A stretch of 64,000 nt of DNA. It comes from Colius striatus. Lineage: Eukaryota > Chordata > Aves > Coliiformes > Coliidae. A model generated the notes under the pieces. It searched no databases and had not been told where the DNA came from. It worked only from the letters and a program-made list of their open reading frames with translations. Below are positions 46,708 to 58,209 of this stretch, piece by piece; the first letter of the stretch is position 1; every line of letters starts with the position of its first letter. The DNA is taken from positions 188,501 to 252,500 of the forward strand of contig NC_084790.1 in NCBI RefSeq assembly GCF_028858725.1. The letters run 5' to 3'. The translations under genes were made by a program, and so were the position numbers.

Positions 46708-49111
46708 GACTGACAAGAACACCAGCAGTGCAGACACTAGTGCGACACTGGACAACAGCCAGGTACACAAATATGCTTGTTGTAATCAAAGGGATTAGAT
46801 AAAACCAGGACAAGGTACAAGCAGGACTGTAACACAGCCTAAAACCCACAGCACCATCTTCTTTCCAGAGGATACATAAGAAATATAAATAACATCCACA
46901 CTTCTTGTCACAAAAGTTGTACATCTTGAGGTAGACAAATGTTCTGTTTCCCTTAAAGCTCAGCCTTTTGGTTTTTTCAAATGACATCTTACATTGTCAC
47001 CAATTTGCCCTCCAGTCTTACACAGGGTTTTAGGGGTGCAGAAGTGGCTGTTGCACGGGTGAGGTTTGTTCCTCTGCTCAGTAGTGTTTCTTGGCTTACA
47101 TGGCCCTGTTTGTGGATCTGATAAAGCATCCCTGACCCCAGCATTGCACTGCCCTTCCATCACAGCAACAGTGCTGCACGGATCCCTTATGAAGCCTGAG
47201 GAGTCATTGGTGTCTGTTCATTTTATGGGGCAGCCTCCAGACATGGGCTTGCTTCCCAAGTGTGTTCAGCTCTTTGCTTGGGAATGGTGGGGTCCACTCA
47301 CACCAGAACTTTATACACTCCAGTAAAACTTCTCTGAGGGATTCCTATTTCCCACCTGCAATAAGCGTGCTGGACCCACTGCTACCAAGCCCAGCACCAC
47401 AGTACACCAGGGGAGTCAAGAAAAACTGGAGTAGGAAGCACACGGGGACAGGGACGAAGCTGTGTCTGCAGAGAAGCTCGTGTGTGGGTAGTGAGGATCC
47501 CAGGCAGCTCACAGTACGAGGGCAATCATTGTTCTCAGATTACTTGGATCTTAGGTACAGACCAAAGGCTTCATCCCATACAGGATGAATCCCAAACTAT
47601 ACAGGAAAGCATGTGCAGCTCAGGCTTTTACCATTGATCGTCACATTGAGGTTCATTTGCACTTTGGAAAGAATTTCTTTATAACCAGGGCATAAGCTTT
47701 CACCTCTGCTGCTGGAAAGATTTCCATGTAAAGACTGAAGTGCAGACTCTTTCTACCTCCAGCATGTCATTCCAGTAATTTCTTTGTCCATAGAACCAAG
47801 GAGGTGGCACATCCACGGGTTTTTTAGCACATCATAGTGTGCAGCATAATGAAAAAGCTCCCAGACAGACCAAATGAAAGCCCAGGTCTTCACATCCCGT
47901 ATCTCCAGGAGGTGGCAGAAGAGCTTTGCTCAAGATGATGCTTAGTCTTAATTCTTGAGAATACAATTCAAGCCTAAGAATACCAAACACACCCAAGTTT
48001 TGCTTCCTGCTTACACAAACCCTCCCATTACTGTTAGTTGAAGTAAATCACATTTATGAATATCAAGCCAACGTATCTCAGCTTTTAAAACAGCCCTGGA
48101 CAACTGGAGGAGAAAAAAAAGGAGTATGGGGACAAAACAAGCTCCCTGCCTCAGGAAACTTCTTTACTGCTCTGAAAGACTTTGTATTGAAGGCTACCAG
48201 AATGCCAAACCTCCATATTCCACTGAGCCCAAACTCACCCCAAGGATACCACAGAATGAACCATCTCTTCCTCACGTCTTCTCCAAACCCTCCATTTCTC
48301 AAGCAGCTCTGAGCCACGCAGGACAAGGATCCTCAGGTGCAAAAGTCCCCTTCGGTATGTGAAAAACCAGTGTTTCATTTTCCCCTGAAATATCTTTTGT
48401 CAAGGTCTTATTCAACGGTTCCTGTGTGGTGGCAGGGCCTCAGGCACAATCTCACCTCTCAGTTTGCTTTGCTTACATCCAGTGCTTTGACCAGTAAAGT
48501 TCCTGTGAGATCTCCATTGGCCTGTGCTAATCCAACACTCAAGACAAAAGGTACATCCACCTCATAGTTGCTGGCAGCAGGACTAGACAAAAGCATAGCA
48601 TAGACACTGACAGTTTCAACAGATCACAGCTCAAACAGTAGCACAGATCACTGCTAAACACCAGCATTGTGCAGGTAATCCCTGCACCTTTCACAGACAT
48701 CAGTGCTTCCAGGGGCTCGGTGACACCACCTCAGAATCATGGTGCCCATACGACACACAAACCCCAACATCTTTTTCAAGTACTGCAAAGCAGTTTCGGA
48801 TCCTGCCTTAAATCCTTCTTCACCTGAAAGCATGCCAAAGGACCAATCCAGTCCAAAACAGCCACACTGAAAGAGCTTGATTGAGTTGCCTAAATAAAGA
48901 TGTCAGATCCTCTTGCTGCAAACCCGTCCTCCAGTTGCCACTGACATCAATGTTTCAGCTGCAAAGGACACAAAAATCCCAAAGCTGCAAGTTCTACTGA
49001 TCTGCACGTATTCCTCTGCCTAAATCATCATCTTAACCATCCTTCTGGTCTGCTTTTGAGTCTGTTGTGCAAAAGACCTAACATGCCTCTGAAATGCATT
49101 CACCTACTGCT

Positions 49112-49210
49112 CGAATCACAGAATCACAGAATGGGAAGGGTTGGAAGGGACCTCTACAGACCATCCAGTCCCCCCCCCCCATCCTGCCACAGCAGGTTCC
49201 CCCAGCATTG
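49112..49210 (-). mobile_element. CR1 3' end fragment
   Basis: CGAATCACAGAATCACAGAA, then GGGTTGGAAGGGACCTCTAC and CCATCCAGTCC is the reverse complement of a CR1 3' end. It is followed by an 11-base C run that replaces the usual CAACCCCCC. Confidence 0.88.
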
Positions 49211-51511
49211 CAACACTGGGAGCCAGGTAAAGGATATTCTTAAAAGGGCACTTTTTGCTCTGTGGGAGTCAGGCTTGCCTTTTGCATGGGAGAAATAGCC
49301 CACAGATTTGAAATGCTCTCTGCAGGAAATAAATCAAGAACCTAAATAACCCTCTTGTGGTGTGGTGTTCCCTTCCTCTCTGACGCTGGGCAAGCCAGGA
49401 GGTCAGTGAGGCAGAAGGCTTGGGATCAGCAGCGTAGAGCAGAGCTAGATCCTTCGGAACTTCAACCAAGATGCCAAATTTAACTTACGGGGATGTTGTT
49501 CTGGTGAGTGCTCAACACTGAAGCTCGTGGGAATATTTCAATTCCCAAAAGATTAAAACCAAAATGTAAATAATGGGCTGCTAAATGGGTTCTTGGGTAT
49601 TTAGGAGGCATAAAAAACCCCAAACTGGCCAATTAACTCTGTTTGCAGTATTATGTCTGTCATAAGCACTTCCATTCAGTTCAAGTCAACTTGAGCCAGC
49701 AAAAGGATAAAAAAGAATAAGCCAGTGAAAGCCTGTAGCTAGCCAAAGAGGCCTCAGTGGCCTCTAAAGCGACAGTCAAGGGCTAGATCTGCTCTGAGAC
49801 AGTTCTCTTCGGTTGTTTCATGAAGCAGAAATTGAAAAGAGTTGTAAAAAACAGAAGGACAACAAGGTCAAGAGTGTGAGTACATATAACTGTAATAGCT
49901 CAAACCACACGTAGATGAATGCCTGACTTGAGCAGATCCACACTCCAGAGCTGGAGCACACGGGTGGTAGGAGAACTCGATCCCATTGCAAGCTTGCCCA
50001 AATTCAGCCTATGGATCAGTCCACGGACACCCCAAAACAGCAGCTTCATCCATTACACTGCCAGGTACATCCTGCTTACTGGTTTATAGCATCACCAAGA
50101 CTGAGTAAATACAGCAGCTTTGTTATCTCAGGACCCCTCCAGAGCTGATTGCAGCACCAATGCTCCAGGGGCTGCTGTGGGATTAACCAGGGAAAGCCCT
50201 GGAGTGGACAAACAGGTTGGCAAGCCCTGTCACACAGCCCAGTGGCCAGACAGGCTGTGCCACACACATCTCCCTGGACCTGGCTGCCAGGTCAGAGAAT
50301 ACCTCACTGACATTCCCAAAACTACCCTCTAAACACAGCCAGAGAAACAAAACAGACTGTTCCTGTTATGTTCCACCTATAGTGAAGTAAAAAAACACAC
50401 CTGCAAGTCAGGGGCTCAGAGCTCTGTGACAGACTGTGCCCTTTCCCCCCGGCTGCCCTCTCTCCTGCCAGATGCCTGCACTCCCTAGGTATGTCCATCA
50501 TCTCAGTGCAGAGACTGTCACTCATGACTTGCAAATGTTTAAGATGCCCCAGTTCCTGTGGTTCCTAATTGCCTGTCAGAAATGTTCCCTGCCACCAGCA
50601 CAGGGCAGAACTGTGGGGTGTGATGCAACTCGGGCAGAGAACGGTACACACAAGACAAAAAGGTTTTTGATAGCTTGATTGGGGGCAAAAGAGAACAAAA
50701 AAAGAGTTGCATAACTGGCACCATCACCCTGGATCCACCTGAAGCCCCCGTGAAGTCGTGTGCTGCAGAGGGGTAACTCCACAGAGCCCAGTTCCTGTTG
50801 CATACACCGTAGCAGGCAATTCCACATCTCCCGGGTGCAGCAAGGCTGAAACACAGTCAAAAGGCACTGAGAGTCTGAAGACCTGGGAGATGACAGACAT
50901 GAGCTCCATCTGTTTGTAAACTGGTGTTTCTGAGGCACAATTCTTGCATCAGGGTGAGATTAGTCCACAGTTCAGAACAGGAAGGATTCAGCCAGCTCCC
51001 AGAGAGCAGCACTGAAATCTCCCGCTGCCAGAGTCATTTGCCTTGGCACAGGAACACAACTGTCCCTGCTACATCAGGGTCCAGTCTGTGGTTAGTTTTC
51101 CCTCTGGTCCCTTAATTTGCTTCTCTCCAGGACACAAGCCCTCAGTATTTCAGTGTCACCACCCAGTGCATTTACAGGAGTGCAAGTGAGGGATGGAGGA
51201 GAGGGACGTCCCTGCAGATGAGAGGAGAAGCTTCAGCTTGAGAGGTATTTTTGACTGCTTCAGTGTTTCTGCCATCTCCACGTTACCCCCTACTCTCTGT
51301 CCCCCTCCTCCTGATCTGCTACCTGACAAAACCTCTGGTTTTCAGCCCTCAGATGGGGGCTCTCCCCAGACTGGGGAATCTCAGCATTGAGATAATAGGA
51401 GCACTGGATATTTTTGGTGCTTGCCATTGCCCTCCCCCCACCAACAGAGAATCATGCCCCTCTCCCTCCCTACTGCTGCCTTGTACTCTAGGACGTGACG
51501 CTCTGGCACGG

Positions 51512-51988
51512 TCACTGCTTGCAGCTGTAGACCACCTCTTCCTGCATGCACTGCTGGCACTCGACATAGCAACACCACTGCACCTGGCAGTGGCAAGCGA
51601 AGGTCACCAGCCGGCTCTGGGTGTTATAGCCTCGTCCACAGCACATGCTGTCACAGTTGCCTTCCCGAGAGCAGGTCCTCCCAGCAGTGCCCAGCGAGTA
51701 TTTGCTGGGGCGGCAGAAACTGGGGGAGTCTTCCACATACACCAGGTCAGTAGAGCGGGGAGAGGCGGGGTGCTTGGGGGAATGGCTGTGCCTCTGTTGG
51801 CCAGCCAGCTCCGAGTGTCCCACAGCATCGTTGGTGGTGCTGAAGACCTTGACAGCATCGTCGTAGCGCTGCTTCAGCAGCCGTCCCACCTCATGGAACG
51901 GCGAGAGCTGCTTCCAGCACGTCCGGACCGCGCAGGAGCCAGAGACACCGTGGCACTTGCAGGTGGTTTTGAGCCCGTTTTTCACAGC
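51512..51988 (-). CDS. WNT9B: WNT9B exon 4 (last coding exon)
   Basis: Acceptor CTCATCAG. Codes 158 residues from [19 protein letters not shown] to EEVVYSCKQ, then TGA. It contains the acylated Ser (16th residue of the exon) and the C-terminal cysteine domain. A long open frame on the opposite strand here is only a shadow. Confidence 0.97.
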   Translation of the reverse strand, partial: AVKNGLKTTCKCHGVSGSCAVRTCWKQLSPFHEVGRLLKQRYDDAVKVFSTTNDAVGHSELAGQQRHSHSPKHPASPRSTDLVYVEDSPSFCRPSKYSLGTAGRTCSREGNCDSMCCGRGYNTQSRLVTFACHCQVQWCCYVECQQCMQEEVVYSCKQ

Positions 51989-54900
51989 CTGATGAGGAAG
52001 AGAAGTGGTAGTCATTATCTGCCAGGACTATGAGCCTATTTCTGGGTAGAGGCAACGCCTCAGATTGCAGACAGCCTGGAAGTGCTTCCATTTTATTGGT
52101 ATTATTCCTATTCTATGGAGGAGAAGATAAGAAGACAGAGGAATGGCTGCAGAGTTGGCTGGTAAGCCAGGCTGCAGAAAGCATGAACGAGGACAAATGG
52201 CTGCATGCTGAATAAATTCTTCCTAAGCCTCTTTGGAGCAGCAAGAGTAGACAGCCATGAAAGTGAGTATCTCCAGCACGGTGGATTCCCTTCAAATGAA
52301 GGTAGTGCTGTAATTGAGCGAGTAATTGGACTCAGTAAGTGCAAAACAATGATGTCAGTACCCTGTAACATACAGGTCAAAGTCCTTGATCTAACTTTCT
52401 CCCTCACTCAAGCTTCTGATGGGGCTAGTTCCATTGCAGGTTACCAGCAGACTCATAACGGATCTCAAGAGTCTCAAAACCCTTCACACGTCCCACCAGC
52501 TCCGGAGCTGTTCTCAAAACTCCCTGTAGCTGTAGCATAATCCATGGAGTAATTCAGCCATTGAGTTTTATGGCCATTACTGTGCTGCATATTGTTGTCA
52601 CTCAACCCCTGATACCACGAGAGCACATGGGATGCTATTCTGCCACTCCACATGCAACTCCTCGCACCAGAGCTCAGGAGACTCTCCAGGGAGCTCTCAA
52701 TACTGTGAGACCCACAACATACAGGTAGATAGATGTGGTTTGTGAGTAGGGGCAGTGAATACCCCTCTCACAGACTCGGTTGAGGGTGGGTTAGAAGACT
52801 TGCAGGAGTCCTAGCTCCGTTCTAGGCCTGCCAGTGCGGCTCCTCACCTTGATGCCGACGTTGGTGTTGTGGATGTCCACCTTGGCCCGCAGGTCTTTGC
52901 CGATCCTCTTCTGACCCAAGAACTTCTTCAGGAACTTGGTGCTGTATTTGAGGTTGTCGCCACAGACGCCCCACTGCCAGGCCTTGCGGTTCTCCAGCCC
53001 CGGGGAGTCGTCGCAGGTGCAGCGCTCCATGCGCCCGGCGCTGCATGCCCTGGCCAGGGAGTGCGTGAGGGCTGCGGAGGACACGGCGTACAGGAAGGCT
53101 GTCTCCTTAAAACCTACACACGGGAAGCATTATGAGAGGGTAGGAGCAGGAAAGGCAAGATAAGGTATTTATCCACCTCATAGGCTCTCCTGACTGTCCA
53201 TGAGCTAAACCCAAGCACAAAGCTTAGAAATACAAAGAGTCAAAACTCTTCCAGCACCTGCACACTGTTCCCAGCAGAGAAACTCACTGTCATGTTTGGA
53301 GCTCCTGGTGTAGCAACAGCCCAGTCTCACCTAGTGGCTGTGGCTGAATCGATATGGATACAGGAGACCACTCATGAATCAAGGGATGGGTGGCAACAGC
53401 CAGACAGTCCTGGGAAAATGTTCAACTGCAAAAAGCAACCGTCCTGAAACTCCGCTTGTCCTCATCCTGACCACAGAGCTGGTAGAGGCTGCCATTGGAA
53501 TGGTGTTGTGGCTGAAAGGGAGGAAATACCTAGTGGAGACTGAGAACGTGTGTTTAGAGTCTGACCTGTTATTTAAAGCTGGCGTTTTTTGTTTGGATTG
53601 TGTTGGCACAGTAATATTTCATGTGGAGAGAGTGCACGTAGTTTGGCTGGGGAAGGTTCCATGTTGGAGGACATCTTGGGCAAAAGGGACAGTTCTATAT
53701 GTGAGTGGGTTTTCCAGCTTCCCTGTAGATTCTCTTCTCCCAGTGACTGTGATGATTCTTTCTGAAGCTATTCTTCTTCTTAAAACTGGCTTCCCAGCTC
53801 AGCTACATGTGCCTTGAGCCCCGTGACTGTGACACGCCATCACATTTCAACCAGGAAAGAAAGTACAGTGCCTGAATAGAAATTCAGTAAAAGGAATGAA
53901 AACTTGACTAATGATGAGCATAATGGAGAGGGTGCATCAGCAAATTCAATGCAGGCATCAGATGAGCTCTCTGGAATTCCAGAATTTGAAGTGAAAGATC
54001 TAGCAACAGCATGGACAGGGATGAGAGAGTCGAGAACATGGGGATGAGGCCAAGGAGACCCATCAACAAACTGCTTCCTACCTCACCTTCAGCTGCTGTA
54101 TCACTGGGACAAGTAAATTGCAGCTAAGCTCTGTGGTTGAAGGTTCTCAACAAATTCTCACAGGGTACTGGAAGAATAATGAAAAAAATGTCACCAAATC
54201 CACCAAAAGTCTTGGAAAAAGCTGAAATGGGACCCAGACTGTGGGTAGCAATGATGGTCACACATCTTTTAACAGTGGCTGAGCCAAAAGAAGGAGTTAA
54301 GAGAGGATAAAAGAGATTTGAGATCCTAAATCTGAAAAACAATTCCAGAAACTCCAATCTCCAAAATCAAGAAACTGCAGATGTTGACCAGATTCCCAAT
54401 AGCCCCTCTGACATCCTCATACCAGAAGAGAGGAGAGCGTTTCAGAAACACTTTCCCATACCATATAAAGCTAGCAGTACTCGTCAGCTCCACATACCCT
54501 GCTAAATCTGACTTTGTGGAATACCACACTGCTTCTGCTATTTCTGAGCAGTGATGGTTTGGTTTCTCCTGTGGCACTCCACGTAACTGCTGGCCAGATT
54601 TCATCCCACTTGAAATCAGAGACCATTGCTTGTGGTCAGGCCACTGCAGACAGCCTACTTGCAACGAGCATACTTGCAAATGTTCCTCTTCTCCCTGCCT
54701 ACCACCTCCTTTTACAGCAAAGGTTCAGTGTCACCAGGCTGCCTGCCACACGCTTGTCTGGCAAGTCTGAGATGGTTCCTGCTTCTTTGTCCTAAGGGAC
54801 TGATAATTGTTTAATTCACAAATCGCGTAAGTAGAGGAAAAACTGGATGGTCATTAAGCCCTCGTGGAATAACAATGAGCAGCAGAGCAGCTGTTGAAGG

Positions 54901-57900
54901 AGGACAGTAGGACGTGGCACAAATGAGCAGCAACTGGCTCCAACAAGCATGATTTGAGAAAATCTAAACAGAGGGGTTTCCATGTGTCCTGAGTATCCAT
55001 CCTCCCGACATATCGATGGAGCTCTTGTCACCACAGCCAGCAGAGCTTGGAGCCCATGCCCCAGCTGCCAGGGTCTGGTTTAGGGATGAGTCACTCTCCT
55101 GACCCCATTCACTGTGTTGATAGTGACTAAATGAAATCTTCAGCACATGGTGCAAGGGGAAACATCTAAAGGCAAATATCTTTGCTAGGCAGTTTGGTCA
55201 CAAACATCCCACTCAGAGTTGAATTCCAAGATGCTGAAGCAAGCCAGCTCCCCCTGGTAGGATCCTGCACATGCCCAAGTCTTCCCCTGAGCTCCCTGGA
55301 TGAATTTCTTAGCTCAGCAGCCTATAAATACAGAAAGACATTTGCTGCAATGGCAAGACACTGTTCTGTGCTGTGGCGTGCTCTAGACCACAAGGAAAAC
55401 TATAATAGGAGGAGTTTAGCAGTGTGGTGATTCTGGCAAAGGAAAGATGCTCTAGGTCAAAGACTTTTCAATGCTACAATGAAGACTGTGTGAGCCTTTC
55501 AGAGCAAGGGGAAGAGACATCTTCCTCAGGAGGAAAAAACCTACAAACATTAAGCAAAACACAGCTCAACCAAACAAAAAGCAAGCAAGCAAACAAACAA
55601 AGCAGACCAGAAAGATACAGAACTGTAGAAAGATTAAGATGGGAGGGCTTTCTAAGGTCTTCAGTACAACCTCCTGCTCCAAGCAGGGCTAACTGCAATG
55701 CTCAGGGCTTTGTCCAGCTGAGTGTTCAGAATCTCCAGGGGTGGAAGCTTTGTGTCTCTGAGCCACTGCTCCTGTGCTGTACCTGTCCCAAATTCCTTGT
55801 GACATCAACAAAACCACTGCTTGAAGGTCAAGAAATCCAACCAACATGAAGCAAAGAAATGGATTAATAGACAGGGAAAGACTGGGGAGTGCCCATTCCT
55901 CCAGAAGCATTTTTCTGAGTGGCTGGATCTGAGCTGTCTTTGCTCAGATCAGGTATTTATTTACTCCAAACCACCGTGTTGCTCAAGATGAACTATTGCT
56001 TACTTGACCTCAGCAGTAATTAAGTTTTTTTCCCTTCTTACTAAAAGTATGCAAATAGAGGAAAAAAGATGGTGGTATCTCTAGAAGCAAGAAAAGCACC
56101 AGTGATCCAAATGAGCGTAGGCAGCTTTTCAGGTGTGAGTGCAAATGTGTTCTGGTTTCCCTAGGACCATGGTGATAACAAGTGATTTAATAATTTCTAG
56201 ACCTCTCCATCAGTACTTGGGTGAAAGGAGAATAGTCCATTGTCTGACCAACAATTTCCAAGGCAGCAACAACACAGCAGTAGGAATATGTGAGAAACAT
56301 ATCAAAAGTAGCAGCTGAAAGTGTTCGTGTTCCTTGTGAAAGAAACTAGTCTACAACCTAAAGGAGAGAGAACTGGCAATTGCTCCCAGCCAACTGTCCC
56401 TTCACAGGGGAGATGCACAGAGCATACTTTTCTGTATTAAATCATCATTTGATCCTTAAGATTGTGTAATAAAAGTTTTCAAACACTTATCCTCATCTGC
56501 CAAAACAGGTTTTAAATTACAGGTGGTATTTTATTTTGTCAGTCAGGAGCCCATGGAAATGTTCAGGCATGCCACCAAGAGGCAATGAAATGTTTTCCAG
56601 CTATGTGAAGATGAGGATTATTCAATTGTCATTTTCAAGTTCTTTGAGGGTGATGAAGGGTAAAGATGTCAAAGTCACTCAAAACGATCACAAACAGCTT
56701 CTTCCTTGCAGTGCAGTAAATCTGATCTTGCATCTGCTGGTTTACTATTAACTCAATATTCATTTTCACATCATTTGGTGATTTTACATAAGAACATTTA
56801 AAAGTTTCAATCCCAATGCTAATTAAAACCCACATTTTAATTTCATCAGATTTCGTATTGGCTTATTCAGGCCTCTTTTAAAAAGACATTAAGTCACTAA
56901 AACTTATCAAAGGACTGAAACTCAATAATACTCAGGCTGAAACTTAGTGAATGCTGCTAAACTTTGCTGAAGGTTTGGAACTCAGTAGCAGGCATTGTTT
57001 GGATGGAAGCAGTGTAGATGCACTTAGCAAAGTCTATGTGCCTGCTCTGGGAACTTTCATTACAAAACAGTTTCTGGGTCTATCTTCATTTCATTAAGTT
57101 CTTATCATTTGAGAGGTTTGTTATGCTCTCTCCTACCCTCAACACAGAGTTCACACAGCATTTTCTTCCTCTAACACAGTTTGTGAAACAGAATCTGGTG
57201 GCTTTTCTGTCCACTCTGTCTGAACTTCTGCAGAATCTCCCAATGGACGTGAAAGACTCTTAGGACGTATTTGCCAACGTGCACTGAAATGCTTTAATGC
57301 TGATAAACAGCTTCTTCAAACAGGAAATTAGGAACAAATGCTGTATCTGAGAACAGCAGAAATTTACATGTGAAAGCATCCAAAGAACTAAAGTGAGTCT
57401 TTCCTTAAAATGCCCCTTGACATGAAGCACTAACCCTCATTTTTCACAGCATCACCCCCCACTGCCAGCCAAGGAAGATGGTCAATCTGGGGAACTCTGG
57501 ACAAAAATCCATCAGCCAAGGGCATGAACTTCCTTCTACATTTCAACCCATGACAAGATCATAGACTCACAGAATGGCAGGGGTTGGAAGGGATCTTTAG
57601 AGATCATCCAGTCCAACCCCCCTGCAGAAGCATGTCCCACCTAGATCAGGTCACACAGGACAGTGTCCAGATGGGTTTTGAAGACCTCCAAGGAAGGAGC
57701 CTCCACACTCTCCCTGGGCAGCCTGGGCCAGGGCTCCCTCACCCTCACAGTAAAAAAGATGCACAGGAAAGATGTGGATAAAAGCCTATTTTGTGGCAAG
57801 AGGGCCCAAACTGCCCAGCTGCCACTCTCAGGCAACACAATCTCTGCACTCTCTGATTACTGCCCAACTCGTTTCCTTCAAGATGCACATCCCAAGGGCT

Positions 57901-58209
57901 ACAGCACCAAGGGAGACTTTGTACTGCAGGCACACACAAGACTACCTTGTACCTCGCTTCAGCAGGCTGGTGCGACCCTCCAGGCTGCAGTTCCAGCGCT
58001 CGCTGCGGAACTGGAACTGGCACTCCAGGATGCCCAGGCGCACGGCGTCGCGCAGCGTCTCGGCCAGCCCGGGCTCGCGCCGGCACAGGCGCTTCTGCTT
58101 GCGGGACAGCTTCAGCAGGTCGCACTGCTTCACGTGCACTTTGCCCTGCGCTGGGTTCGTGGAGGGTCCCAGCGATGGGAAGTGCGTCAGAGCTTCTTTC
58201 CCAGTCAGT
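51512..58209 (-). CDS. WNT9B: Wnt family member 9B (partial: exons 2-4)
   Basis: Three exons (58209-57953, 53113-52848, 51988-51512) join in frame to 332 residues plus a first split codon. With a signal-peptide exon of about 25 residues this equals the 357 of human WNT9B. It is a secreted, lipid-modified morphogen acting through Frizzled/LRP receptors in kidney and face development. Seen: N-glycosylation site in ERWNCSLEG; conserved [34 protein letters not shown], whose first Ser is the palmitoleate attachment site; and a complete cysteine-rich C-terminus ([29 protein letters not shown]). Sequence follows WNT9B more closely than other Wnts ([31 protein letters not shown]). Exon 1 was not found before 64000. 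GOSR2 lies downstream on the same strand. Confidence 0.96.
52848..53113 (-). CDS. WNT9B: WNT9B exon 3
   Basis: Acceptor GTGTGTAG, donor GTGAGG. Codes [20 protein letters not shown] through [11 protein letters not shown] and [17 protein letters not shown] to NVGIK (88 codons after the split Gly). Confidence 0.96.
55578..55602. repeat. Simple repeat (AAGC/AAAC)n
   Basis: AAGCAAGCAAGCAAACAAAC tetranucleotide run in WNT9B intron 2. Confidence 0.8.
55640..55800 (-). mobile_element. Old CR1 fragment
   Basis: Diverged reverse complement of a CR1 3' end: ACAACCTCCTGCTCCAAGCA, GGGCTAACTGCAATGCTCAG and GAATCTCCAGGGGTGGA line up with the old CR1 consensus. It lies in WNT9B intron 2. Confidence 0.6.
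57559..57768 (-). mobile_element. CR1 3' end fragment
   Basis: ATAGACTCACAGAATGGCAG, ATCCAGTCCAACCCCCCTGC and the following CTAGATCAGGTCACACAGGA to CACCCTCACAGTAAA form a well-preserved CR1 3' end. It lies in WNT9B intron 2, about 185 bp from the exon 2 donor, in sense orientation. Confidence 0.93.
57953..58209 (-). CDS. WNT9B: WNT9B exon 2
   Basis: Acceptor CCTTTCAG, donor GTACAA. Codes from [14 protein letters not shown] through [16 protein letters not shown] to LLKRG. It starts on the third base of a codon, so exon 1 must end with two bases of it. Confidence 0.95.

Larger units (their letters stand above)
46690..51511 (-). other. WNT9B: Possible long 3' UTR of WNT9B
   Basis: The first canonical minus-strand poly(A) signal after the WNT9B stop is at 46702-46707, about 4.8 kb away, with no gene between. 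Non-canonical signals nearer the stop (for example AGTAAA near 48160) could give a shorter 3' UTR. The stretch contains one CR1 fragment (49112-49210) in sense orientation. Confidence 0.3.

Noticed and set aside
51251-52033. 260-codon plus-strand open frame
   Set aside because: It is the shadow of WNT9B exon 4 on the opposite strand; no domain, and the minus strand is unmistakably Wnt.
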